Shown here: in pieces, positions 9,030-17,599 of the stretch
How positions within the stretch are numbered: the first letter of the stretch is position 1
Layout: each line of letters begins with the position of its first letter
Assembly: GCA_027486585.1 (NCBI GenBank)
Contig: JAIXOU010000063.1
Location: forward strand, 1-60,591
Reading direction: 5' to 3'
Source: Verrucomicrobiaceae bacterium
Lineage (GTDB): Bacteria; Verrucomicrobiota; Verrucomicrobiia; Verrucomicrobiales; Verrucomicrobiaceae
Length of the DNA: 60,591 nucleotides
Made by a program: the position numbers and the translations under genes
Notes under the pieces: generated by a model
What the model saw: only the letters and a program-made list of their open reading frames with translations
Databases searched by the model: none
What the model was told of the DNA's origin: nothing

Positions 9030-10493
9030 ATGCAGCGACTCCTGATCTATCTTCTCCTTTCGACTCTGTGCCCATTGCTTGCGGTAGAAAAGCCAAACAT
9101 CATTCTCATTAACATCGATGATTTGGGCTACGCGGACATCAGCCCTTTTGGGGGAAAGGTGAAGACGCCAAACTTGGATCGAATGGCTGCGGAGGGCATG
9201 AAACTGGCAAGTCATTATGCGGCTCCTGTATGTTCACCCTCACGCGCGGCAATGATGACGGGCTGTTATCCAAAACGTGTCCTACCCATCAGCGGTGTCC
9301 TTTTCCCTTCGGCGGCCGTGGGACTGAATCCTGAGGAAACTACGGTGGCTGAAGTACTGAAAAAGCAGGGTTATCTCACGACCTGCATCGGCAAATGGCA
9401 CTTGGGAGATCAGCCTGAATTTCTGCCGACAGCCCAGGGTTTTGACAGCTACTTCGGCATTCCGTACTCCAATGATATGGGCCTGGCCTCTGAAGGTTCA
9501 AAGAGCAACGCAGGCGAACCTATCCGAAAGGGTAAGGCGAAAGCTGGCGCTCAAAAAACGGTGCCAGTTGACGAAACCGGACTGAAAGGCGATGCCCAGC
9601 CGCCATTGCCATTGGTCGATGCAGGCCAAGTGGTGGAACGCGTGAAAGCCGCTCAGCAGCATACCTTCACTCGTCGCTACACCGAACGTGCCGTGAGCTT
9701 CATTCGCGGGCATCAGAAGCAGCCTTTTTTCATCTATCTGCCGCACAATGCTGTGCATTTCCCTGATTACCCACATCATGACTTCATGGGGAAATCCGGT
9801 GTTAGCCTGCAGAAGGATTGGACCTTAGAGGTGGACTGGAGTGTGGGGCAGATCCTCGCGACCTTGCGCGAATTGAAGATGGACTCGAACACGCTGGTCA
9901 TCTTCACCAGTGATAACGGAGGTCCAATCAATCAAGGGGCAGACAATACGCCTTTGCGTGGTGCTAAAGGCAGCACCTTGGAAGGTGGCATGCGCGTTTG
10001 CACACTGGCCTGGTGGCCTGGTAAGATACCATCAGCATCGAACACTAATGCCGTCACCAGTCATATGGATTGGCTGCCGACCTTTGCCTCTTTGGCCGGG
10101 GCTGCTTTACCTGAGCGGGCCATTGATGGCGTGAATATTTCTCCGCTTTTGCTGGGTCAATCCGGTGCTCAAGGCCATGACGTCTTCTACTATTACCATG
10201 GTTTCAATCTTCAGGCCCTGCGTGCCGGAGCCTGGAAGCTGCACCTTCAAAAAGGTGAACTCTACGATTTGGAGTCTGACATTGGGGAAACAAAAAACCT
10301 AGCGAAGGAGCAGCCTGAGCAAGTGGCCAAACTTCGTGCTTTAGCTGAGGTGATGCTTCGTGATTTGGGCGATGGCAACGCTGACGCGCCCGGCGTAAGA
10401 AGTCTTGGTCGCGTGGCCAATCCACAGCCCATGATTCACTCCGATGGTCATGTCCGTTCGGGAATGGATGGTGTGGCCAAGGTCTTGCCCTAA
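9030..10493 (+). CDS. Secreted sulfatase (type I, Cys-type)
   Basis: Exported aryl/polysaccharide sulfatase, 487 residues. The signal peptide MQRLLIYLLLSTLCPLLA is followed directly by KPNIILINIDDLGYADI, the standard sulfatase N-terminus with the paired Asp metal ligands. The modification motif CSPSR near residue 68 holds the cysteine that is oxidised to formylglycine by the formylglycine-generating enzyme. Other family segments are GKWHLGD and the second metal site FTSDNGG. The ATG at 9030 is chosen because it gives the signal peptide; an earlier alternative at 9000 would not. No maturase gene is in the window. The substrate is unknown; divergence from a polysaccharide-type porin suggests sulfated glycans. 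Confidence 0.94.
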   Translation: MQRLLIYLLLSTLCPLLAVEKPNIILINIDDLGYADISPFGGKVKTPNLDRMAAEGMKLASHYAAPVCSPSRAAMMTGCYPKRVLPISGVLFPSAAVGLNPEETTVAEVLKKQGYLTTCIGKWHLGDQPEFLPTAQGFDSYFGIPYSNDMGLASEGSKSNAGEPIRKGKAKAGAQKTVPVDETGLKGDAQPPLPLVDAGQVVERVKAAQQHTFTRRYTERAVSFIRGHQKQPFFIYLPHNAVHFPDYPHHDFMGKSGVSLQKDWTLEVDWSVGQILATLRELKMDSNTLVIFTSDNGGPINQGADNTPLRGAKGSTLEGGMRVCTLAWWPGKIPSASNTNAVTSHMDWLPTFASLAGAALPERAIDGVNISPLLLGQSGAQGHDVFYYYHGFNLQALRAGAWKLHLQKGELYDLESDIGETKNLAKEQPEQVAKLRALAEVMLRDLGDGNADAPGVRSLGRVANPQPMIHSDGHVRSGMDGVAKVLP

Positions 10494-10550
10494 ACGTGTC
10501 GTTGATGTTTTGATCAGCGCTCTCGGATCCCTTAACCAAACCGATGATTC

Positions 10551-11837
10551 CTAGGCCAGAACATCGGTGATCACGCTGCCTTTGTCGCCAACGGTGAAGG
10601 GGCGATTGCTTGGCGACATGACGACTTGATTGACGTCCATGCCCATGGCGTGACCGACAGTGCTATGGAAGTCCTGAATGGTGGTTTGTTTATCGGCCAC
10701 AGCCATACCGTCTTTATCACTGCTGCCATAGATGGTGCCACCTTTGACTGGGCCTCCGGCGAGGAGGGTGCTGAACACTTTGGGATGATGGTCACGTCCG
10801 TTGCGACTGTTGATCTTGGGGCCACGACCAAATTCGGAGCAAAGAACAACGAGCGTGCTTTCCAGCAGGCCTTTGGCTTTCAGATCACTCAAAAGGGCAG
10901 AGAGGGCGGTATCCAGAATAGTGCCGTGTTCTTCCATGCCTTCGTCGATGTCATTGTGCATGTCCCAGCTGCCATAGCTGACCTCGACAAAGCGGACGCC
11001 GCGCTCAATCAGGCGACGCGCTAACATGCAGCCTTGACCGAATTTGTTCATGCCATAGACCTCGCGCTCGGCAGCTTTTTCATCGGTCAGTTTGAAAGCG
11101 CTCAGATCTTCACTGCTCAGCAGCTTCAGCGTGTCGTCGTAAAAGTCGCTGTAGGCCTTGAGGTTGGTGTCTTGGAACTTGGCGCGGAAGCCGGAGTCGA
11201 GCTTATTGAGCAGCGTCAGGCGCTTGCTCATGACATCAGCACTGGCTGAGAACTGGGCGTATTGCAGCCCTGCTTCTGGATCGTGGATCGGCAGCGGACT
11301 GTAGGCAGCGGAGAAGAAACCATTGCCATGTTCAGGGCCACGATTCACGCAGACGGAAGAGGGCAGATTCTTGCTGCTTTTCCCCAGGAGTTCCTGAGCC
11401 CAGGCTCCGAGAGCAGGGTGCTTGATTGTGCCGCGTTGCTCATAACCGGTGCGCATTAGGTATTGACCCGAGGCATGCACGCCGGTTTTAGACGTCATGC
11501 TGCGGATAATGGCCAGCTTGTCGGAGTGATCTTTGGCCAGTGTCGGCAGATAACCACCAAGCTGATAACCTGCCTTGGTCTGAATCGGGTCGCCGGGCCC
11601 TTTGCTGTCGCCAGTTTTTGGATCCAGAGTGTCGATGTGTGACATGCCGCCGATCATCTGAAGCCAGATGACATTTTTGGCTTTGCCAAAACCTGCGAGC
11701 TGTTTGTTATCCACCGGAGCGGTGGCCTCACCTTTGAGCAAGTGTGGCAGCAGGGTCACGCCGAGTGTGGTTTGAGCGACCTGCTCAGCAAACCGGCGGC
11801 GGGAAATAGAATCAAGGGAACGAAGAGGGCTGTTCAT
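10551..11837 (-). CDS. DUF1501 domain protein (Tat-exported, sulfatase-fold relative)
   Basis: A 428-residue protein of the DUF1501 family, common in Planctomycetes and Verrucomicrobia and related in fold to alkaline phosphatases/sulfatases. The start at 11837 gives a twin-arginine-like N-terminus (SRRRFAEQVAQTTLGVTLLP). Family motifs seen are NVIWLQMIGGMSHIDTLDPK, IRSMTSKTGVHASGQYLMRT, RFVEVSYGSWDMHNDI and LCSEFGRGPKIN. The gene lies 31 bp downstream of a DUF1549/DUF1553 gene on the same strand, the usual pairing. The biochemical role of the pair is not established. Confidence 0.93.
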   Translation of the reverse strand: MNSPLRSLDSISRRRFAEQVAQTTLGVTLLPHLLKGEATAPVDNKQLAGFGKAKNVIWLQMIGGMSHIDTLDPKTGDSKGPGDPIQTKAGYQLGGYLPTLAKDHSDKLAIIRSMTSKTGVHASGQYLMRTGYEQRGTIKHPALGAWAQELLGKSSKNLPSSVCVNRGPEHGNGFFSAAYSPLPIHDPEAGLQYAQFSASADVMSKRLTLLNKLDSGFRAKFQDTNLKAYSDFYDDTLKLLSSEDLSAFKLTDEKAAEREVYGMNKFGQGCMLARRLIERGVRFVEVSYGSWDMHNDIDEGMEEHGTILDTALSALLSDLKAKGLLESTLVVLCSEFGRGPKINSRNGRDHHPKVFSTLLAGGPVKGGTIYGSSDKDGMAVADKQTTIQDFHSTVGHAMGMDVNQVVMSPSNRPFTVGDKGSVITDVLA

Positions 11838-11868
11838 GGCAGAAGAAGGGGCTGAAGTTAAAAGAAGC

Positions 11869-13977
11869 TTACTGCACAAAGACGAATTCGCGGCTGTTGA
11901 AGAGCACCCAGCAGAGATCGGCAGAGGTGAGTCCCGCGTCGAGAGATTGCTTGGCCTCAGTCATTTCACTGGCGGTGGGTTTACGACTCAAGAAACTAAG
12001 ATACAGAGAGTCCACTTTATCCTCCGCCTTCGTCTGCCCCATGGCTGTGGCCAGAACGAGTGACTTGGGATCAGAGAGCACCTCTTGGGCCTCGCCATTC
12101 ATGAGCATGAGAACCTGAGGCACACTGCCTTCCTCACTATTGCTGTCGGCGATCTGGCGATCGCTCTGGCCAAACATGCGCAGGAAATGGCCGTCGCGCT
12201 CTGGCTGACGCAGCTCGGAGGCGCGGGCTAGTGCGAGGCCTTGCATCATTTCAGGTCGGGCAAATTCGCCATCTTCATCAGCGGCCGCTGGAGCAGCCTG
12301 CATGGCTTTGTTTTTCTTTTTGTTACCTTTGCCCTTACCTTTGCCGAGGGTGCCGTTGGCTTCGCGCATCAGGCTTCCGATTTCGGTGATTTTCTCTTTG
12401 ATGATGCCTACATTCACTTCGGTTGTGATGTTCATCGCCGTGCTGTAGGAGTCTGCGCGATGTGCTTTAAAGCCATCTACTTTATCGCCGATGGCGAGGG
12501 CCACGCAGGAGTCCCAAGCCTGCTCGGCGGTCATGCGGCGGAGAATGGGTCCAGGGAAATAATAGGGCTCGCCCAGCGCTAGTTCGCGGGTCACAGCTTC
12601 GCGCTGATACGTCTGAGTATTGCAGATCAATCGTGTGAAAGCACGCAGATCGAATTTGAGGCGGACCATCTCTTTGGCCAAGTGCTGAAGCAGCAGTGGA
12701 TTGCTGCAAGCATTGGGATCATCAAGGTCGGTCACGGGTTCTTTGAGGCCGACCCCAAACATCAGCTTCCACATGCGATTGGCGATGGTCATGGCAAACC
12801 GTGGATTCTCAGGGCTGGTCATCCAATCCGCAAAAACTTCGCGCAGGTGGCTATCGTCGTCGCCCTTCTTGATGGCTGTCTGGGCATCTTGATAGCAGCG
12901 CAGGCGATGATCATTGGCTGTCCAAGTGATCAGCTTCGGCGTGACTAAGTCGCCCGGTTTGGCGTCTTTGTATTTGTAGTCTTCAGGCAGTGTCTGATCG
13001 TTTTTCGCGCCGTCACTGATGCTCAGTTGATTGGCATACATGAGTTTGCGGGCGATTCCAAATTCCCTCGGGCTCAGCTCCTCGCGCAAGCCTCTGAGAC
13101 CGTAGTTGCCTGCTTTTTTATTGTAGGTATCCGAAGAACCAAAGAAGGCTGCCATTTCATAGAACTGCTTTTGAGTCCAATCCGCGAAGGGATGATCATG
13201 GCACTGTGCACAGGATACATTGGCACCGAGGAAGGTGCTGAGTGTGAGACTCAAATTATCCAGTCTCATGCCGCGGTCCCTCAGCAGGTAGCCCGTAGCA
13301 CCATTTTCAAGCAGTTTGCCATCAGCCACCATCAGATCCCGCACCACAGCATTCCAGGGGCGATTCTCAGCAATCTGCTTCTTTAACCATTCTTGGTAGG
13401 TGAAGAACTTCGACTTCTGCGCGTCATCGGCGATCCGCAGCATGTCGGAGAAATAGTTGTACATCCGCGAGCTGAAGCCATCGTCCTTGATCAGGGTATC
13501 GATCACACTGGCTCGCTTCGAGCTGCTCGTATCGTTTAAAAAGCTGACCGTTTCTTCACGAGTCGGGATTCGCCCAGCCAGATCGAGATAAACACGGCGA
13601 ACAAATTGTTCGTCACTGGCGAGAGCATTGGGTTTTTGGCCAGCATTGGTCAGGCCCATGAGCACACCTTTGTCGATCACCGCTGCCGCTTGGGCCACAT
13701 TGGGATCTTTTGGGATGCCCAATCCTTCGGGTTTCAGCGTTTGCGCCAGCTTCAGATCCTCGGGCGCTAGGCGTTCCATCGGGATGCGGTGGACGAAGCC
13801 ATTCCGCGTTTGCAGATACACCTGACCGTTTTCCACACCGCGAAAGGTCGCCTCCACCGTGCGCCCAGAAACATCCTTCCATTGCCGGAAATTGGCATTG
13901 CCATCAGGTGCCGTGGTTTGTGCCTGGAGCGGTAGGCTGGCCAAAGTGGTCAAAAAGAGGAAATGAAGCGTTTTCAT
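11869..13977 (-). CDS. DUF1549/DUF1553 protein with N-terminal SHD1-like domain
   Basis: A 702-residue exported protein. Start 13977 gives the signal peptide MKTLHFLFLTTLASLPLQA. Residues about 30-80 (RQWKDVSGRTVEATFRGVENG and on to APEDL) resemble the SLA1-homology-1-like domain often found in PVC proteins. DUF1549 follows at about 95-310 with the signature RRVYLDLAGRIPTREE and the conserved CAQCHDHPF. DUF1553 occupies the C-terminal half (NRMWKLMFGVGL, FTRLICNTQTYQRE). A short Lys/Gly-rich linker (GKGKGKGNKKKNK) sits between conserved blocks. It is first in an operon with the DUF1501 gene. Unlike its 1099-residue cousin at 48701-52000 it lacks the N-terminal PSCyt1 cytochrome domain. Confidence 0.9.
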   Translation of the reverse strand: MKTLHFLFLTTLASLPLQAQTTAPDGNANFRQWKDVSGRTVEATFRGVENGQVYLQTRNGFVHRIPMERLAPEDLKLAQTLKPEGLGIPKDPNVAQAAAVIDKGVLMGLTNAGQKPNALASDEQFVRRVYLDLAGRIPTREETVSFLNDTSSSKRASVIDTLIKDDGFSSRMYNYFSDMLRIADDAQKSKFFTYQEWLKKQIAENRPWNAVVRDLMVADGKLLENGATGYLLRDRGMRLDNLSLTLSTFLGANVSCAQCHDHPFADWTQKQFYEMAAFFGSSDTYNKKAGNYGLRGLREELSPREFGIARKLMYANQLSISDGAKNDQTLPEDYKYKDAKPGDLVTPKLITWTANDHRLRCYQDAQTAIKKGDDDSHLREVFADWMTSPENPRFAMTIANRMWKLMFGVGLKEPVTDLDDPNACSNPLLLQHLAKEMVRLKFDLRAFTRLICNTQTYQREAVTRELALGEPYYFPGPILRRMTAEQAWDSCVALAIGDKVDGFKAHRADSYSTAMNITTEVNVGIIKEKITEIGSLMREANGTLGKGKGKGNKKKNKAMQAAPAAADEDGEFARPEMMQGLALARASELRQPERDGHFLRMFGQSDRQIADSNSEEGSVPQVLMLMNGEAQEVLSDPKSLVLATAMGQTKAEDKVDSLYLSFLSRKPTASEMTEAKQSLDAGLTSADLCWVLFNSREFVFVQ

Positions 13978-14181
13978 GATGAGAACAGTCTTGTCTGCCG
14001 CCCCTGAAACGAAAAGCATCGGCTGAAGTTGCGATTATTTGTGAAAACTGGAAGTCCCCAGCCGTTCGGACGACTTCTCAAAAGCCCCGTGCGAGATTTT
14101 TTCCACCGCGCATTTGACAAAAGAGCCTCATCGTCTAGTCTGACCTCCCCTCAGCGAAAGCTGACTGGCTTTACAGCCAAT

Positions 14182-14257
14182 GCACTCCTAGCTCAATGGA
14201 TAGAGCATCTGACTACGGATCAGAAGGTTAGTGGTTCGAGTCCACTGGAGTGCACCA
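14182..14257 (+). tRNA. tRNA-Arg (anticodon ACG)
   Basis: A complete cloverleaf can be drawn. The acceptor is GCACTCC (14182-14188) with GGAGTGC (14247-14253), the D-arm starts at 14191, the anticodon stem is TCTGA/TCAGA (14208-14212 and 14220-14224) with loop CTACGGA carrying ACG at 14215-14217, and the T-arm is AGTGG-TTCGAGT-CCACT. Discriminator A and an encoded CCA (14255-14257) follow, then a T-run at about 14258-14266 that may end transcription. Confidence 0.97.
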
Positions 14258-14310
14258 CTTTTTTTGAATCAAAAAGAGTGTGTTTTCAAAAGCCCAACAA
14301 ATCAGAGGCT

Positions 14311-14907
14311 TTATCTCCAAGAGCAGGCGTTATCCAGCCATGTTTTCGGATCTTTGTCAGGCCCAGACGAGAAAAGGCAGACTGAAGCGGAAATCAATTT
14401 TGGGGCTCTTAGCTTGATTCGCGGATCGGTGATTGCATCGGAAAAAAGTTCTGGGTTCGGAATGCGATTGTCATGATTTGAATCCACCATCAGCCAATAG
14501 CAATTTCCCCAGGCATCGTGCAGAGCGATAGTGTCGCCTTCGAATGCAAGTCCTGAGACACCTTGTGCAGCTTGTCTAAACCTCACGAAGCTAATGCCTT
14601 TGGGATTTAACTCGGAGACTTCACCAAGAAGCGCCTGAAGAAGCTTGCCACGGATTGGTACTGGTTTGGACTCAGAGTTTTTGAGGGCCTCGATCTCTGG
14701 CCAAGAATCATATTCAACCCGGTAGTGGCTGAATGCCACCTTTAAGTCGTTCATATCTCTTCTAGGTTTTGGCAGTGCTTCTGCCCAACTCGCGAAAAAC
14801 CAGGCAGAAATGAAGATCATGAGAATGATTCCGAAACAACCTCCGATGGTGATAAGGCAAGACTGGCGTTTGAATGGCGTAGCCTCAGTTGTCGGTGGCT
14901 TTTGCAT
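14311..14907 (-). CDS. Pseudopilin-like membrane-anchored hypothetical protein
   Basis: A 198-residue protein with one membrane segment near residues 17-40 (CLITIGGCFGIILMIFISAW) and an outer domain. The C-terminal half carries a pattern seen in GspG-like pseudopilin relatives of Verrucomicrobia: HDAWGNCYWLMVDSNHDNRI, then NPELFSDAITD and SSGPDKDPKTWLDNACSW. The N-terminal prepilin peptidase site typical of true pseudopilins is not evident. ATG 14907 is preferred over the GTG three bases upstream. No secretion genes lie nearby, so it is probably an orphan. Exact function unknown. Confidence 0.65.
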   Translation of the reverse strand: MQKPPTTEATPFKRQSCLITIGGCFGIILMIFISAWFFASWAEALPKPRRDMNDLKVAFSHYRVEYDSWPEIEALKNSESKPVPIRGKLLQALLGEVSELNPKGISFVRFRQAAQGVSGLAFEGDTIALHDAWGNCYWLMVDSNHDNRIPNPELFSDAITDPRIKLRAPKLISASVCLFSSGPDKDPKTWLDNACSWR

Positions 14908-14952
14908 CACATTCAGAATCTCTTCAATTGTATCAAACTTCAGGTTTCACGG

Positions 14953-15249
14953 TTACGCAGCCAAGACACAAGGCTTGATACGTGCCAGTACGGCCACCAT
15001 TTGGGCTTCTGTCACTTGGCGGTCATACTGGGCTTGGAGATTGAGCCAGACTTCGGCGGGCCATCCAAAGTAGCGGGCAAGGCGTAGCGCGGTGTCAGCG
15101 GTGATGGAGCGCTTGCCCTTCACGATTTCATTGATGCGGCGAGGAGTAACGCCGATGTCATGGGCGAGACGGTATTCAGACAAGCCAATGGGCAGGGTGA
15201 AATCCTTGCGGAGAATTATACCTGGATGAATGGGTGCGTGCTTTTTCAT
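14953..15249 (-). CDS. higA: HigA-family addiction-module antitoxin (XRE helix-turn-helix)
   Basis: A 98-residue XRE-type DNA-binding protein of the HigA/VapI family. The signature start PIHPGIILRKDF is followed by the helix-turn-helix SEYRLAHDIGVTPRRINEIV and the family hallmark TALRLARYFGWPAEVWLNLQ. ATG 15249 is chosen because it is preceded by AAGGTGATTCC, a good ribosome-binding site, and starts at the conserved MKKHAP. The frame also opens 16 codons earlier at 15297, where an ATG overlaps the stop of the upstream antitoxin-like gene by four bases. No HigB toxin gene is adjacent. Confidence 0.88.
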   Translation of the reverse strand: MKKHAPIHPGIILRKDFTLPIGLSEYRLAHDIGVTPRRINEIVKGKRSITADTALRLARYFGWPAEVWLNLQAQYDRQVTEAQMVAVLARIKPCVLAA

Positions 15250-15293
15250 GGAATCACCTTCAATCCTTTTTTGCTTGCTGTCTGCCGTGGCGC

Positions 15294-15560
15294 TCATGCG
15301 CCGCGATCTTCGTTCACGAGTGCTTGTGCGGTGCCTGAGGGTAGGATCTGCTTCCCGAAGATGGCTCGGCGGCGGGCGGCGAAGTCGGGCCGGCGCACGG
15401 GCGCATCAGCGGGCGCTATCTTGGCTACGCCAACCGGTGGAGGCATGAGGCGTGCGACTATTTCCCCTGCTTGCGGGATGATAGTGGTTTCTCCCTGCTG
15501 AACCAAGACCATAGACGAAGGTAAGTCCTTGCCGATCTGCTGGAATGTGGCGATGCTCAT
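15294..15560 (-). CDS. Phd/YefM-like antitoxin
   Basis: An 88-residue protein with the layout of prevent-host-death (Phd) antitoxins. It has a short N-terminal DNA-binding part (MSIATFQQIGKDLPSSMVLV), then a toxin-binding tail containing EIVARLMPPP and RRPDFAARRRAIFGKQ, a pattern frequent in Phd proteins paired with PIN toxins. The frame stays open upstream to 15725, but the start at 15560 matches the family length. The stop overlaps an ATG (15297) by four bases, the way Phd genes usually overlap their toxin gene, yet what follows is a HigA antitoxin. Either the toxin was lost or the pair has another role. Confidence 0.7.
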   Translation of the reverse strand: MSIATFQQIGKDLPSSMVLVQQGETTIIPQAGEIVARLMPPPVGVAKIAPADAPVRRPDFAARRRAIFGKQILPSGTAQALVNEDRGA

Positions 15561-15601
15561 GGTCGGAAGATATCGACCATCCTCAATGCTGGCAATATCG
15601 A
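15561..15601 (-). promoter_or_regulatory. Possible autoregulatory operator of the antitoxin pair
   Basis: Directly upstream of the Phd-like start there is an inverted repeat GGTCG/CGACC (15561-15565, 15574-15578) and a direct repeat of ATATCGA (15570-15576 and 15595-15601). Antitoxins typically bind such sites to repress their own operon. No binding data can be inferred from sequence alone. Confidence 0.3.
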
Positions 15602-15769
15602 AGTGCTTGCTTTGCCTCTTTGTCAGTAGGGTGGTCGAGTGACGTCGCAATCCTTTGCTACCATCCGCGAGCTGAGTAGGACCTGAATGGCTTGAGCTTG
15701 CGGGTTTTATCCCAACAAACGCCATCTTCCTGCTAGGTTGGTGATGGAGGCGACGTTTGATGCATCTCC

Positions 15770-16726
15770 ATGAAGCCCATCCTCACTCTTCTCTTGCTGA
15801 CCAGCTTTGCTTTGGCGGCTGAAACACCTGCTAAAAAGGCCGATGCTCCGAAAAAAGCGGCTCCGGCTAAAAAGGTCTATCCGAAGAATCCGACTCCAAC
15901 GGCGGCCAATGTGCGGTATGGGGAATTTGAGCGTGATGTGCTGGATTTTTGGCAGGCGAAGTCTGACAAACCGACCCCGCTGCTTTTCTTCATCCATGGC
16001 GGTGGTTGGCAGGGCGGCGATAAAGCAGGGATCGCTGTTGAGCCCTATTTGAAAGAGGGGATTTCAGTCGTCTCGATCAATTACCGCTACATTTCTCAAT
16101 CGCAGGAGGTCGTGCCACCGGTGAAGGCTCCTTTGCATGATGCCGCACGGGCGTTGCAGTTCGTGCGCAGTCGCGCAGGAGAGTGGAACATCGATAAGCA
16201 ACGCATCGGAGCCAGTGGCGGCTCAGCAGGTGCTTGCTCCAGTCTTTGGTTGGCCTTTCATCCTGATATGGCAGACGCCAAGAGTAGTGATCCGATTGCT
16301 CGCGAATCCACCCGCCTCTGGTGTGCGGCCGTTCTGGGGGCGCAGACGACCCTCGATCCTCAGCAGATGCGCGAGTGGACACCGAACAGCAAGTATGGTG
16401 GCCATGCCTTCAGCAAGAATGGCGAGTTCAAGAACTTCGACGACTTCGTGGCAGCTCGGGAAAAGATCCTGCCATGGATCGCTGAATACTCGCCCTATGC
16501 GCTCGTGACGTCCGATGATCCAGCTATCTACCTCTTTTACAGTGGCCCTCCAGCCCTGGGGCAAGCCGAGAAAGACCCGACGCATACCGCCAACTTCGGC
16601 GCGAAACTCCAAGAGCATTGCAAAGCCAACGGCGTCGCCTGTGAGCTTTTCTATCCCGGCGTGACCGATGTGAAAGCGAAAACGACGACGGAGTATCTGA
16701 TCACGAAGCTCAAGGAAGGGATGTGA
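15770..16726 (+). CDS. Secreted alpha/beta hydrolase (esterase/lipase, BD-FAE/HSL-like)
   Basis: A 318-residue exported hydrolase. After the signal peptide MKPILTLLLLTSFALAA comes a lysine/alanine-rich spacer (TPAKKADAPKKAAPAKK), then the catalytic domain. The oxyanion-hole motif FFIHGGGWQGGD is near residue 72 and the nucleophile motif GASGGSAGA is near residue 150. Candidate acid/base residues lie near the C-terminus, but a canonical final His is not obvious. The likely substrates are esters of plant or algal polysaccharides, by analogy with the family. Its last 60 bases are duplicated about 0.93 kb downstream (see the repeat entries). Confidence 0.85.
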   Translation: MKPILTLLLLTSFALAAETPAKKADAPKKAAPAKKVYPKNPTPTAANVRYGEFERDVLDFWQAKSDKPTPLLFFIHGGGWQGGDKAGIAVEPYLKEGISVVSINYRYISQSQEVVPPVKAPLHDAARALQFVRSRAGEWNIDKQRIGASGGSAGACSSLWLAFHPDMADAKSSDPIARESTRLWCAAVLGAQTTLDPQQMREWTPNSKYGGHAFSKNGEFKNFDDFVAAREKILPWIAEYSPYALVTSDDPAIYLFYSGPPALGQAEKDPTHTANFGAKLQEHCKANGVACELFYPGVTDVKAKTTTEYLITKLKEGM

Positions 16727-16728
16727 AT
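16668..16728 (+). repeat. 61-bp direct repeat, copy 1 (3' end of hydrolase gene)
   Basis: The last codons of the hydrolase gene plus two bases past its stop recur at 17600-17660, at identical length and with about six mismatches clustered in the first third. The final 37 bases, from AGTATCTGATCACGAAGCTC onward, are identical. The two copies bracket a nucleotidyltransferase module. Confidence 0.9.
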
Positions 16729-16781
16729 CCAGTGATCTAACTTCGAGTTTACGAATAGGCATCGTGCATTATCATGAAAGC

Positions 16782-17024
16782 ATGAAACTACCACCGGGTC
16801 TCGGCGACACAGATTCCATCGTGAACCTGGATGAGGACATTGGCCTGACCGTTGGTAACTCAAAGCCAGTCTCTCCGCAGAAACGCTATGCTGCTCTCCT
16901 GCGGATAGGCCGAGGACTGACTGGTGGCAGGACATCGTTGCCGAAAGGGGTATTCCGTTTTGAAACTCACGAGCAATCCAACGCATGGGAGACGCAGCAA
17001 ATTCTGAAACGGGCGAAACTCTAA
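16782..17024 (+). CDS. Small hypothetical protein upstream of a nucleotidyltransferase
   Basis: An 80-residue protein (MKLPPGLGDTDSIVNLDEDI...), not recognised. Middle segment PQKRYAALLRIGRGLTGGRT and the end QQILKRAKL are basic. It overlaps the following nucleotidyltransferase gene by about 40 bases on the same strand, so it is probably the other half of a two-gene module, perhaps an antitoxin or regulator; that role is inferred only from position. ATG 16782 is preferred to the one at 16764 because it gives a start closer to the conserved-looking part; this is uncertain. Confidence 0.55.
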   Translation: MKLPPGLGDTDSIVNLDEDIGLTVGNSKPVSPQKRYAALLRIGRGLTGGRTSLPKGVFRFETHEQSNAWETQQILKRAKL

Positions 17025-17578
17025 CTCGCGAGCCTGACTTCGATGACATCGCTCGACTTTGTCGCGATCTTAACGCGGCTGAGGCCAAGTATGTGCTCGT
17101 GGGCGGCTTTGCCATCATTCTACATGGTTACCCACGGTTCACCAGTGATGTTGATCTACTGATCGAAGTTGGAGAGGAAAATGAGGCCAAAGTCCTGCAA
17201 TGTCTCAGTTCACTGCCTGATCATGCTGCAGCACAGGTGAAGCCGGGGGAGGTAGATCACTATGGCGTGGTGCGTATCGGTGATGAAATCATGATTGATC
17301 TCATGAAATCAGGCTGCGGCATCACTTATGCCGATGCGATCGTCGACGCGGTGATCAAAGACGTGCAGGGCGTGCCAGTTCCCGTCGCTTCTCACAAGAC
17401 GATGTGGCGAATGAAACAGACGATTCGTGAGAAGGACATTCCCGATAAAGTCTTTCTTCGCCAATGGGCATCACAGAACAATGTAACACTCGATCCGCCG
17501 CCAGAAGAGCTCAAGGCTGCCAATACGCCTCGTTGGTTAGATCGCTTACTTGGTTGGATTTTTGGAAGAAAAGACTAA
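16985..17578 (+). CDS. Nucleotidyltransferase of the AbiEii/DUF6036-like superfamily
   Basis: A 197-residue protein with a DNA-polymerase-beta-type nucleotidyltransferase fold signature: YVLVGGFAIILHGYPRFTSD, followed by the metal-binding DVD in TSDVDLLIEV (about residues 53-60). A third acidic strand is suggested by IMIDLMKSG. The family includes toxins of AbiE-type systems and other stand-alone transferases. With the small overlapping upstream gene it forms a two-gene module sitting between two copies of a 61-bp repeat. The C-terminal tail (PRWLDRLLGWIFGRKD) is amphipathic and basic. Whether it is a toxin is not shown by the sequence. Confidence 0.75.
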   Translation: MGDAANSETGETLTREPDFDDIARLCRDLNAAEAKYVLVGGFAIILHGYPRFTSDVDLLIEVGEENEAKVLQCLSSLPDHAAAQVKPGEVDHYGVVRIGDEIMIDLMKSGCGITYADAIVDAVIKDVQGVPVPVASHKTMWRMKQTIREKDIPDKVFLRQWASQNNVTLDPPPEELKAANTPRWLDRLLGWIFGRKD

Positions 17579-17599
17579 ATTCACGTCCTGCTGGTATAA

